DNA of 34,769 nucleotides, from the NCBI GenBank assembly GCA_045123075.1, contig JBGVIJ010000028.1:1-34769 (forward strand). Direction: 5' to 3'. The notes beneath the pieces were generated by a model that ran no database searches, was not told the DNA's origin, and worked only from the letters and a program-made list of their open reading frames with translations. This document shows positions 24,280 to 31,749 of the stretch, one piece after another; the stretch's first letter is position 1, and each line of letters starts with the position of its first letter. Source of the DNA: JAHHUH01 sp045123075 (GTDB taxonomy: Bacteria; Bacillota; Negativicutes; Acidaminococcales; Acidaminococcaceae). A program made the translations under genes and the position numbers.

Positions 24280-25875
24280 ATGACGAATTCTCAAAAAGAA
24301 ATGTTTGGTGAACTTTTACTTGATAAAAAAATTGTTACTGCATTGACTGATATGGGTTTCGAAGAACCTTCTCCCATTCAAGCAGCTGCAATTCCTTTTG
24401 TTTTAGAAGGTCATGACGTAATTGCTCAAGCACAAACCGGTACCGGCAAAACTGCTGCTTTTGGTATTCCTTTGGTGCAAAGCATAACTGATCACCGTCA
24501 CATTCAAGCTTTAATTATGACCCCGACCCGCGAACTTGCAATCCAAGTTGCTGAAGAAATCAGCAAAATTGGTCGCACTACTCGCATCAAAGCACTGCCT
24601 GTTTATGGTGGTCAACCTATCGAACGCCAAATCAAAGCTTTGAAAAACAACGTACAAATCGTAATCGGTACTCCTGGTCGTTTGATTGACCATATCAACC
24701 GCAGAACTATTAAACTTGACCATATTAAATTCTTGGTATTGGACGAAGCTGACGAAATGCTGGATATGGGCTTTGTTGACGATATGGAAGAAATTATGCG
24801 TAACCTTCCTGATGACCGTCAAACCTTGCTCTTCTCTGCAACTATGCCTCGCCCGATTTTGAGCTTAACTAAAAAATATATGAAAGCTCCCAAAAACGTA
24901 GCAGTAAGCAAAGAAGAATTGACTGTTCCTCTTATTGAACAATACTACTACGAAACCAAAGATAAGATTGAAGGCTTGTGCCGTTTATTGGACGCAGAAG
25001 TTGATGGCAAACTGATTATCTTCTGCCGTACTAAAAAAGGCGTTGATGATTTAGCTATCGCTCTTTCTAGCCGTGGCTATTTGGTAGAAGGCTTACATGG
25101 TGACTTGAGCCAAACTCAACGTGACCGCGTAATGAAAAAATTCCGTGAAGGCACTGCAGAAGTACTTATTGCTACTGACGTTGCAGCTCGTGGTATCGAT
25201 ATCGACAACATTACTCACGTAATCAACTTTGATATTCCTCAAGATCCTGAAAGCTATGTTCACCGCATTGGTCGTACCGGTCGCGCAGGTAACACCGGCG
25301 TAGCAATGACTTTCATCACTCCGCGTGAATTCCGTCAATTGAAATTAATCGAACGCATTGTTCATACCAAAATTCAACGTCGTCAACTGCCCACCGCAGC
25401 TAACGTAATTGAACGTCAACGTGAACAAATCATCAGCAAAATGCAAACCGTTCTGGAAATCAATCAATTTAAAGATTACCTGAGCATTGCTGAAAGCCTC
25501 CTTGATGACTATTCTGCTGAAGATGTCGTAGCTGCTGCAATCAAATTGATGCAAGAAGGCAACAAAGCTTTGGAAGCTACCCAAGAAGACGATATCATTG
25601 CTGCAGAACTCCAAAATACCGGTGGTCGTCCTGGTATGGTTCGCTTGTTCTTTAACGTAGGTCGTGCACAACGAATCAGCGTAAAAGATATCATCAGCAC
25701 CGTAGCAATCGAATCCGATATTCCGGCTCGTGACATCGGTAAAATCGACATCTACGACAAATTCACCTTCGTAGAAATCCCTGAAGACGTTGCTGAAAAA
25801 GTTCTTGGTGCAATGCACAGAAACACCATCCGTGGCTATAAATTAAATGTAGAACCTGCACGTGTACGCAAATAA
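24280..25875 (+). CDS. deaD: DEAD-box ATP-dependent RNA helicase (CshA/DeaD type)
   Basis: 531 residues. All core motifs are visible: the Q-motif region (GFEEPSPIQAAAIPF), Walker A AQTGTGKT (51-58), D155-E-A-D158, SAT, and HRIGRTGRAG. A C-terminal DbpA-type RNA-binding domain (RLFFNVGRAQRISVKDI ... RGYKLNVEPAR) marks the DeaD/CshA branch, which unwinds structured RNA in ribosome assembly and mRNA decay, often in the cold. It may act with the RNase J encoded in the same block. TTGGAGGAAA precedes the ATG at 24280. Confidence 0.95.
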   Translation: MTNSQKEMFGELLLDKKIVTALTDMGFEEPSPIQAAAIPFVLEGHDVIAQAQTGTGKTAAFGIPLVQSITDHRHIQALIMTPTRELAIQVAEEISKIGRTTRIKALPVYGGQPIERQIKALKNNVQIVIGTPGRLIDHINRRTIKLDHIKFLVLDEADEMLDMGFVDDMEEIMRNLPDDRQTLLFSATMPRPILSLTKKYMKAPKNVAVSKEELTVPLIEQYYYETKDKIEGLCRLLDAEVDGKLIIFCRTKKGVDDLAIALSSRGYLVEGLHGDLSQTQRDRVMKKFREGTAEVLIATDVAARGIDIDNITHVINFDIPQDPESYVHRIGRTGRAGNTGVAMTFITPREFRQLKLIERIVHTKIQRRQLPTAANVIERQREQIISKMQTVLEINQFKDYLSIAESLLDDYSAEDVVAAAIKLMQEGNKALEATQEDDIIAAELQNTGGRPGMVRLFFNVGRAQRISVKDIISTVAIESDIPARDIGKIDIYDKFTFVEIPEDVAEKVLGAMHRNTIRGYKLNVEPARVRK

Positions 25876-25902
25876 AATTTACGACATTGTAGAGGAATAA
25901 TA

Positions 25903-27729
25903 ATGAGTGAAATTTTAGGAAACCTCAAGGGTATTCGTAACTCTGTTATTGAAGAACTGAAAACTTTATATGATATGAAGCTGACCTCTGGTCAGCTTCT
26001 TTCTGCGGAATTAGCACTTAAACTTGCAGATATTACTGACTTCATTAACCGCGAAATTTCCGTTTACATTACACGTAGCGGTCAAATTGTTAAAGTTGTT
26101 GTAGGCAGTAATGAAGCTGTAGAACTTCCTGCTGTAGAGGGTAGGAGAGGTAGCAGTCGTTTGAGTGGTATTCGTTGCGTTCATACTCACCCCAATGGTG
26201 CACCTGCTTTGAGCGGTGTAGATATCTCAGCTTTGAAGTCTAATCGCTTCGACTGCATGGTTGCCATTGGCGTAACTTCTCCTTATTATGCTGAATCCAC
26301 TTTAGGCTTCGGTATGATTGTTGGTATTGACGAAAACGAACAGTTCATCGTAGAAAACTATGGTCCCTTGACCATGCAAGATGCAGAAAACATTTATTTC
26401 CCCAATCTTGTTAATACTGTTGAACGCATCCTTGATAAACAAACCAGCAGTACTTCCTTGGCTCAAGCACAAGAAAGAGCAGTTTTGGTAGGGATGGAAT
26501 ATAATGGTATGCTCAATACCTTAGGTTGGACGATAGAGGATTCTGTAGAAGAATTGAAGCAACTGGCAGATACTGCTGGTGCTCAAGTAGTTGCAAGATT
26601 CCTCCAAAAACGTCCTAAACCGGATCCTGCATTCTTCATTGGTAAGGGCAAGGTACAAGAGCTGGCTTTATTCGTACAACAAGAAAACGTAGACTTATGC
26701 ATCTTTGATGATGAGCTTTCTCCTGCCCAGCAACGTAATATTGAACAAGCTATGGGTATTCGCGTATTAGACCGTACTGCGCTTATTCTCGATATCTTCG
26801 CACAACGAGCACGCACTAACGAAGGCAAGTTGCAAGTTGAATTAGCACAGCTTCAATATAATCTGCCCCGTATTATGGGCAAAGGCTTGAGCCTGTCCCG
26901 CCTTGGCGGTGGTATTGGTACTCGTGGTCCTGGTGAAACTAAACTGGAAGTTGACCGCAGACGTATTCGTGACCGTATTGCCTATATTAAAGAATGTATA
27001 GGTAAAGTTAAAAGTGTTCGCACTTTGCACAGAGCAAGCCGTAATAAGGCTTCTGTGCCCACTGTAAGCTTGGTAGGGTATACCAACGCAGGTAAATCTA
27101 CCTTGCTTAACACTTTGACCAATTCTGATATTTATGCTAAAGACCAACTCTTTGCAACACTTGATCCTACAACTCGTCAGCTTGACTTGCCTGATAAGCA
27201 ACAAGCTATTTTAACTGACACTGTAGGCTTCATCCAACGTTTACCTCACCAATTGGTAGCAGCTTTCCAATCTACTTTGGAAGAAGTTATCGAGGCAGAT
27301 GTTCTGCTTCACGTTATCGACGTAAGCCATGAGCTTTACAAAGAGCAAAGTAACGCAGTTTATCACGTTTTAGAACAAATCGGTGCTAAAGATAAAACCA
27401 TCATCACCGTTTACAATAAAATTGATAAACTTCCCGAAGATTCTGCTTTGCCTGCACGTTTGGCGCAAGAAGAGAACAGTGTTTGCATTAGTGCAAAAGC
27501 TGGCTTGAACTTGGACAAACTTCTGGAAATGATTGCAGAAAACTTGAAGCTGAAAGCAGTAGAGGAGTACTTCCTCATTCCTTACAGCGAATCAGCTGTT
27601 GCTGCAAAGCTCCATAGCGTTGGTACCGTTCTTGAACAAGAATATTTGGCAGAAGGTACTCAATTAAAAGTTCGTTTGGATGCCAACCAACTGGGCGAAT
27701 TTGAAAAATATCTTAGCAAAGGTGAATAA
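25903..27729 (+). CDS. hflX: GTPase HflX with N-terminal JAMM/RadC-like domain
   Basis: 608 residues, about 180 more than E. coli HflX (426). Residues from about 190 on are canonical HflX: the subdomain motif RLGGGIGTRGPGETKLEVDR, G1 GYTNAGKSTLLN, switch/G3 LTDTVGFIQRLPH, and G4 YNKIDKL. HflX binds ribosomes and splits stalled or hibernating ones. The N-terminal extra domain carries a pattern matching RadC/JAMM metalloproteins: E51, H94-T-H96-P97, S104 and D107, in HTHPNGAPALSGVD, the same spacing as HNHPSGDPTPSRED in RadC. Whether the metal site is active is unknown. GAGG lies 9 bases before the ATG; the next gene starts three bases after the stop. Confidence 0.92.
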   Translation: MSEILGNLKGIRNSVIEELKTLYDMKLTSGQLLSAELALKLADITDFINREISVYITRSGQIVKVVVGSNEAVELPAVEGRRGSSRLSGIRCVHTHPNGAPALSGVDISALKSNRFDCMVAIGVTSPYYAESTLGFGMIVGIDENEQFIVENYGPLTMQDAENIYFPNLVNTVERILDKQTSSTSLAQAQERAVLVGMEYNGMLNTLGWTIEDSVEELKQLADTAGAQVVARFLQKRPKPDPAFFIGKGKVQELALFVQQENVDLCIFDDELSPAQQRNIEQAMGIRVLDRTALILDIFAQRARTNEGKLQVELAQLQYNLPRIMGKGLSLSRLGGGIGTRGPGETKLEVDRRRIRDRIAYIKECIGKVKSVRTLHRASRNKASVPTVSLVGYTNAGKSTLLNTLTNSDIYAKDQLFATLDPTTRQLDLPDKQQAILTDTVGFIQRLPHQLVAAFQSTLEEVIEADVLLHVIDVSHELYKEQSNAVYHVLEQIGAKDKTIITVYNKIDKLPEDSALPARLAQEENSVCISAKAGLNLDKLLEMIAENLKLKAVEEYFLIPYSESAVAAKLHSVGTVLEQEYLAEGTQLKVRLDANQLGEFEKYLSKGE

Positions 27730-27731
27730 CA

Positions 27732-28967
27732 TTGATAGATTTTAAAACAATCGAAGCAGCTGCTTTAGCTGATGTGGCTGCACACAGCGCAGAACTGGAA
27801 GAAGCAGCACTTTTTAATACAAACAAAGTAATCAACGCATTCCGTAATAATATGGTTTCTGACTTCTATCTGAAACCTACCACTGGTTACGCTTACTCCG
27901 ACGTTGGTCGTGAAAAACTGGACCTCATATATGCAGAACTTTTCAAAGCAGAGGCTGCTCTTGTTCGTTCTCAATTCGTTTCCGGCACTCACGCTTTGGC
28001 AGTTGCACTCTTAGGCAATTTGAGAGCAGGGGACGAACTTATCGCTGTAACTGGTGCTCCTTATGACACCATGCAAACCATTATCGGTTATCCTGTAAAA
28101 ACTGAAGGCTCTTTGGTAGATTTGGGCGTAACCTACAAAGAAATCCCTATGAGTGGTGACCACGCAGATCTTGAAGCAATTAAAACTGCAGTTACTGAAA
28201 AGACCACTATGATTCACATTCAACGTTCCTGTGGTTATAGCTCTGTACGTAAAACCATTACTGTTGAAGAAATTGGTCGCATTTGCCAAGTAGCGAAAGC
28301 AATCAATCCTAATGTAATTTGCTTCGTTGATAACTGCTATGGCGAATTCATTGAAAAACAAGAACCTACCGAAGTTGGCGCCGACCTTATCGCTGGTTCC
28401 TTGATTAAAAACTTAGGTGGTGGCTTTGCTCCGACCGGCGGTTATATCGTAGGTAGAGCAGACTTGGTAGAAAAAGCTTCCTATCGTTTGACTTGCCCCG
28501 GTTTGGGCGGTGAAATGGGCGCTACTTTGGGCGATACTGCTCGTGAATTCTATCAAGGCTTGTTTATGGCTCCGCACGTAGTTCTTCAAGCTGTTAAAAC
28601 TTCTATCTTCGCAGCTTCCGTATTCAAACAATTGGGCTACGATGTAAAACCCTTCCCTGAAGAAAAACGTAGCGATATTATCCAAGCAATCACTTTAGAG
28701 AGTAGGGAACGTTTGTGTAACTTCTGCGTTGCAATTCAAGGCAACTCTCCTGTAGATGCTCACGTTGAACCTGTACCGTCTCCGCTTCCTGGTTATCAAG
28801 ACGAGATTATCATGGCAGCAGGTACCTTCGTTCAAGGTGCTTCCATCGAACTGAGTGCTGATGGACCTTGTCGTGAACCTTTTAACGTATACTTCCAAGG
28901 TGGCTTGACTTTCGAACATGGTCGCTTAGCTATTATGGCTGCTGCTGAAAAAGTAGGAGCAAAATAA
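27732..28967 (+). CDS. PLP-dependent methionine gamma-lyase-family protein (YnbB-like)
   Basis: 411 residues, TTG start at 27732 with AAAGGTGA just upstream. Cys/Met metabolism PLP fold: substrate-side residues SGTHALAVALLGNL, the cofactor Asp in CFVDNCYGE (D200) and the likely Schiff-base Lys K226 in GSLIKNLGGGFAPTGGYI. The family is annotated as aluminium-resistance protein or methionine gamma-lyase-like; the in vivo reaction is uncertain. The hflX-ynbB pairing, here three bases apart, is conserved in Firmicutes. A terminator follows. Confidence 0.9.
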   Translation: MIDFKTIEAAALADVAAHSAELEEAALFNTNKVINAFRNNMVSDFYLKPTTGYAYSDVGREKLDLIYAELFKAEAALVRSQFVSGTHALAVALLGNLRAGDELIAVTGAPYDTMQTIIGYPVKTEGSLVDLGVTYKEIPMSGDHADLEAIKTAVTEKTTMIHIQRSCGYSSVRKTITVEEIGRICQVAKAINPNVICFVDNCYGEFIEKQEPTEVGADLIAGSLIKNLGGGFAPTGGYIVGRADLVEKASYRLTCPGLGGEMGATLGDTAREFYQGLFMAPHVVLQAVKTSIFAASVFKQLGYDVKPFPEEKRSDIIQAITLESRERLCNFCVAIQGNSPVDAHVEPVPSPLPGYQDEIIMAAGTFVQGASIELSADGPCREPFNVYFQGGLTFEHGRLAIMAAAEKVGAK

Positions 28968-28978
28968 AAAACAAACTT

Positions 28979-29025
28979 AAAAACCTCCTAAAGCATTTAA
29001 AAATGCGATAGGAGGTTTTAATTTT
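28979..29025 (+). terminator. Terminator ending the RNase J to YnbB block
   Basis: AAAACCTCCTA (28980-28990) pairs with TAGGAGGTTTT (29009-29019), with an inner GCATTT/AAATGC hairpin (28993-29006), followed by AATTTT. Twelve bases after the stop. Confidence 0.92.
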
Positions 29026-29090
29026 CACTAAAATTCGTCATTATGATGTCATTTTAATTTTAAAGAACTATTAAAAACAAAAGAAAATCT

Positions 29091-29126
29091 TAAAAATAAA
29101 AGGGAAGCAACCTAAAGGCTTCCCTT
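29091..29126 (-). terminator. Terminator of lexA (minus strand)
   Basis: AAGGGAAGC (29100-29108) and GCTTCCCTT (29118-29126) form a 9-bp stem. Read on the minus strand it is followed by TTATTTTTA. It ends ten bases from the lexA stop and faces the + strand terminator across an AT-rich gap. Confidence 0.88.
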
Positions 29127-29135
29127 AAAATTTCT

Positions 29136-29801
29136 TTATAACATTCTAAATACGGAGATAACTTTACCAATTACTTGTATGTTATCTGTACCGAGAATAG
29201 GTTCATATTTTTCATTTTCCGGTTGTAAACGGATACGTCTTAATTCACGGAAGTAACGCTTACAAGTAGTTTCCTCACCGTCAATAAGAGCAATAACAAT
29301 ATCACCGTTATTAGCAAAGTTTTGTTTACGAGCAATGATGTAGTCACCATCAAGAATACCAGCGTTAATCATACTATCACCTGTAACAGAAAGCATGAAT
29401 ACATCTTCATCGCAACCAATAAGATCTCTGGGAATAGGGTAGGTTTCTTCAACGTTTTCTACAGCCAAAATAGGAACACCAGCAGTAACCTTACCAACTA
29501 AAGGAACGGGAACTACTTGTTTGTTACGCCATGCATCATTTTGAGACATAAGTTCTAATGCACGAGGTTTAGCTGCGTCTCTTTGTAAGAAACCAAATTG
29601 TTCCAAGTTTTTAAGATGATTATGAACACTTGCACTAGAAGAAAGACCTACTGCAAGACCAATCTCTCTAACTGCAGGCGGATAACCTTTCTTACCAATA
29701 AATTCACGTACATAATTTAAAATAGCTCTTTGTCTTTCGGACAACATTTCTTCTGTATAGTTACCGTCAAAGTCGGGCGGCAAAGCTTTACGTCTACCCA
29801 T
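29136..29801 (-). CDS. lexA: SOS repressor LexA
   Basis: 221 residues from the ATG at 29801, chosen over an ATG six codons upstream because GGAGGG (29808-29813, minus) is six bases before it. N-terminal winged helix (LSERQRAILNYVREFIGKKG ... SSSASVHNHLKNLEQFGFL). Self-cleavage bond A107-G108 (KVTAGVPI), nucleophile S143 (VTGDSMINAG) and general base K181 (EETTCKRYF). RecA filaments trigger autocleavage and relieve repression of DNA-repair genes. It has its own promoter; the neighbouring hflX-ynbB order matches other Firmicutes. Confidence 0.96.
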   Translation of the reverse strand: MGRRKALPPDFDGNYTEEMLSERQRAILNYVREFIGKKGYPPAVREIGLAVGLSSSASVHNHLKNLEQFGFLQRDAAKPRALELMSQNDAWRNKQVVPVPLVGKVTAGVPILAVENVEETYPIPRDLIGCDEDVFMLSVTGDSMINAGILDGDYIIARKQNFANNGDIVIALIDGEETTCKRYFRELRRIRLQPENEKYEPILGTDNIQVIGKVISVFRML

Positions 29802-29821
29802 TAATAACCCTCCAATCATTT

Positions 29822-29835
29822 GTTCGCACAGTTCG
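29822..29835 (-). promoter_or_regulatory. Candidate LexA autoregulatory operator
   Basis: On the minus strand CGAACTGTGCGAAC, two CGAAC elements in direct orientation nine bases apart, lies just downstream of the lexA -10 box, about where transcription would start. The Bacillus-type SOS box is CGAAC-N4-GTTCG, so the first half fits and the second is reversed. Low-certainty inference. Confidence 0.4.
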
Positions 29836-29843
29836 TTAAATAA

Positions 29844-29872
29844 ATTCTATCAAATAAAAACGAAAGTGTCAA
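29844..29872 (-). promoter_or_regulatory. Promoter of lexA
   Basis: Minus strand: TTGACA (29867-29872), 17-base spacer, TAGAAT (29844-29849). Consensus -35 and a good -10, 43 bases before the ATG. Confidence 0.82.
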
Positions 29873-30074
29873 ACGATTGTTTTGTGTTTCAGGGAAGTGT
29901 TTCGAAATAATTCTTTTATGTCCGATAATATATATTATGTCTAAAATAAATCGTTTATAAGCGTTTTTAAAAACCTTCCTAATATAAATCCTTGCGTCAA
30001 ATTTAAGGCTTCGTTTTAAAATTGAAATTTACTTCTTAAATTAGAGACTAGCATTATATATTGTAAGGTGTTAA
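29873..30074. other. AT-rich intergenic spacer between lexA promoter and the next terminator
   Basis: The gap between lexA and the next gene is about 344 bases. Beyond the lexA promoter this part is A/T-rich and holds a perfect 14-base palindrome, ATAATATATATTAT (29925-29938). I see no coding frame with a ribosome site, no tRNA and no recognisable RNA family. Confidence 0.5.
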
Positions 30075-30115
30075 TAAAAAATTAGAAGTGAGTTTTTGAA
30101 ATCAACCCACTTCTA
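30075..30115 (-). terminator. Terminator of the exported-protein gene (minus strand)
   Basis: TAGAAGTG (30083-30090) and CACTTCTA (30108-30115) form the stem core. On the minus strand it is followed by ATTTTTTATT. About 30 bases after the stop codon at 30146. Confidence 0.75.
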
Positions 30116-30145
30116 TTAATTCACTTCTTTATTTTTATAAGCTTC

Positions 30146-30880
30146 TTATTTAATCTTAGAAGGTTTAAACTTTTTAACGAACTTGCAATGGTCTTCCCAA
30201 ATTGCGCTACGAACTTCTGCATCTAATTCAGCAGTTGTTACGTTCACAACTTTAGCTTCTTCTTTTTCTTGCATGCGTTTAATAATTGGCGGAACTTCTT
30301 CAAGCTTAGCATCTTCTTTGGGTGCAAACACTTTGTCATTCACGTCATAAGTAGATACTGCGTAAAGAGCATCATTAACTGATGTAAGGCTTGTATTCAG
30401 CGCGTAAAGCTTCTTATTTTGCTTGAACAGATGGCAAACAGTAATAACCTTATACTTACCAATTTTATCTACGCTCAGGAAGGATTTAACGTCTTCAAGC
30501 TTATTAATACCTAATTCAGAATAAGGAAGTTTTACACCTTGTTCTACATATTTATCAAGGTTCCAAATTGCCAGAGGAACTGTCTTTAAACTAAGCTCAC
30601 AACGCATTAAAAGAGCAAGCTTTTCATATTGCTCATTGAAGTAAGTTGTGGAGAATTTTTCTCCGTAAATTTGTGAAGCTTCATCATTAGTTATAAAGCC
30701 AATTTGTTGGGCTTTTTCAGACGGGAAAGTTATATTAGCTTCAGAAGAAGAGTTGTTAGAACTGAAAGTTTCTACTGAACTTTCAGTAGTAGCGTTTAAA
30801 TTTGCAGAAATATTGTCATTTGCATAAGAATTGCTGGCAAATACTAACAGCAACGCACAAATTAAAGCAGATTTCTTCAT
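30146..30880 (-). CDS. Exported protein of unknown function
   Basis: 244 residues that I do not recognise. An N-terminal signal peptide (MKKSALICALLLVFASNSYA, cleavage likely after A20) indicates export to the periplasm or surface. The mature start is a Ser/Asn-rich low-complexity stretch (about 22-50), followed by a mixed alpha/beta-looking region with three cysteines (MRCEL, VCHLF, DHCKF) and a charged, Glu/Lys-rich part before a basic tail KKFKPSKIK. No membrane anchor at the C-terminus. AAGGTG lies eight bases before the ATG. It sits between pduL and lexA on the same strand with its own terminator; 110 bases separate it from pduL, without a clear terminator between them. Confidence 0.75.
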   Translation of the reverse strand: MKKSALICALLLVFASNSYANDNISANLNATTESSVETFSSNNSSSEANITFPSEKAQQIGFITNDEASQIYGEKFSTTYFNEQYEKLALLMRCELSLKTVPLAIWNLDKYVEQGVKLPYSELGINKLEDVKSFLSVDKIGKYKVITVCHLFKQNKKLYALNTSLTSVNDALYAVSTYDVNDKVFAPKEDAKLEEVPPIIKRMQEKEEAKVVNVTTAELDAEVRSAIWEDHCKFVKKFKPSKIK

Positions 30881-30990
30881 TCTAACACCTTCTTTCTTAA
30901 AAGTTAATCTTCAATCATAAATTAGAAGTTTGTTCAGGTTTTACAAAACAAGTTCTAAAACTAAAAAGTTTGGTTCAAAATCAAAGGAAA

Positions 30991-31566
30991 TTATTTGTTG
31001 AATACAACGTCAACTATCATATCGCTGTCCAAGTTGCAAGCATTTGCTTCATCGGTATCGATATGTACTTCGTCAGCATGTGCCTCCCCTGCTCTAACGA
31101 GAACGTTGTGTAAGGTCAAGGAACGTTCGCCTTGGGTTACGATGTCAACGATATCGCCGTCCTTCAAACCGTATTTAGCAGCAGTTTCCGGATACAAATG
31201 AATATGGCGAGCTGCAACGATGATACCTTCAGAGATTTCTACTTCACCACAAGGACCGATAAGTTTGCCGCCTGCAGAGCCTGCAAGTTTACCACTGTGA
31301 CGGATAGGAGCGTTCAGACCAAGTTTACGAGCGTCAGTAAGAGCCAATTCGATTTGGGTTTCAGGACGCAAGGGACCGATGATGCGAAGTTTCATTTCAC
31401 CTTTGGGAGTAACCAAAGTGATTTGCTCTTCAGAAGCAAATTGACCAGGTTGGCCAATGGTTTTCTTAACGTGCAGTTCAGAGCCTGCACCGAATAAAAT
31501 GTCCATATGTTCACGGCAAATGTGAGCGTGGCGTGCGGATACGCCTAATACTAACGGTAATTTCAT
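30991..31566 (-). CDS. pduL: Phosphotransacylase PduL
   Basis: 191 residues. The two PduL half-domains with metal-binding His motifs are visible: VSARHAHI near the N-terminus, and IIVAARHIHLYPETAAKYGL plus RAGEAHADEVHID in the second half. PduL exchanges acyl-CoA and acyl-phosphate (acetyl or propanoyl), non-homologous to Pta. There is no microcompartment-targeting N-terminal extension and no pdu shell genes nearby, so it probably serves as the housekeeping phosphotransacetylase or propanoyltransferase in fermentation, feeding an acetate/propionate kinase encoded elsewhere. GAGGTGA lies nine bases before the ATG; a promoter with extended -10 is upstream. Confidence 0.93.
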   Translation of the reverse strand: MKLPLVLGVSARHAHICREHMDILFGAGSELHVKKTIGQPGQFASEEQITLVTPKGEMKLRIIGPLRPETQIELALTDARKLGLNAPIRHSGKLAGSAGGKLIGPCGEVEISEGIIVAARHIHLYPETAAKYGLKDGDIVDIVTQGERSLTLHNVLVRAGEAHADEVHIDTDEANACNLDSDMIVDVVFNK

Positions 31567-31606
31567 ATATCGTCACCTCATAATTATTTTTAGGATTACT
31601 CGGTCT

Positions 31607-31615
31607 ATTATACCA
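31607..31615 (-). promoter_or_regulatory. Extended -10 promoter of pduL
   Basis: Minus strand TGGTATAAT: a perfect TATAAT (31607-31612) preceded by TG and one base. The -35 region is weak. About 40 bases before the pduL ATG. Confidence 0.65.
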
Positions 31616-31701
31616 TAAGTTGTATGTTACTGCTATTAAAAGCAACTCAGAAGTATATAGATTGTATTAAAAGTCTTTAACAAATTTGTAATTTGCTAAT
31701 T

Positions 31702-31730
31702 AAAAAGAGCTGCAGTAAGCAGCTCTTTTT
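31702..31730 (-). terminator. Terminator of the nfnAB transcript (minus strand)
   Basis: AAAAAGAGCTGC (31702-31713) and GCAGCTCTTTTT (31719-31730), a 12-bp perfect stem with a five-base loop, 20 bases after the nfnB stop. It is symmetric, so it could work in both directions. Confidence 0.93.
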
Positions 31731-31749
31731 CGTGAGAATCAACTATAAG

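Noticed and set aside
29925..29938. Palindrome as a regulator site
   Set aside because: The sequence is only A and T in an AT-rich spacer, so a 14-base palindrome may arise by chance; it is noted but not called as an operator.
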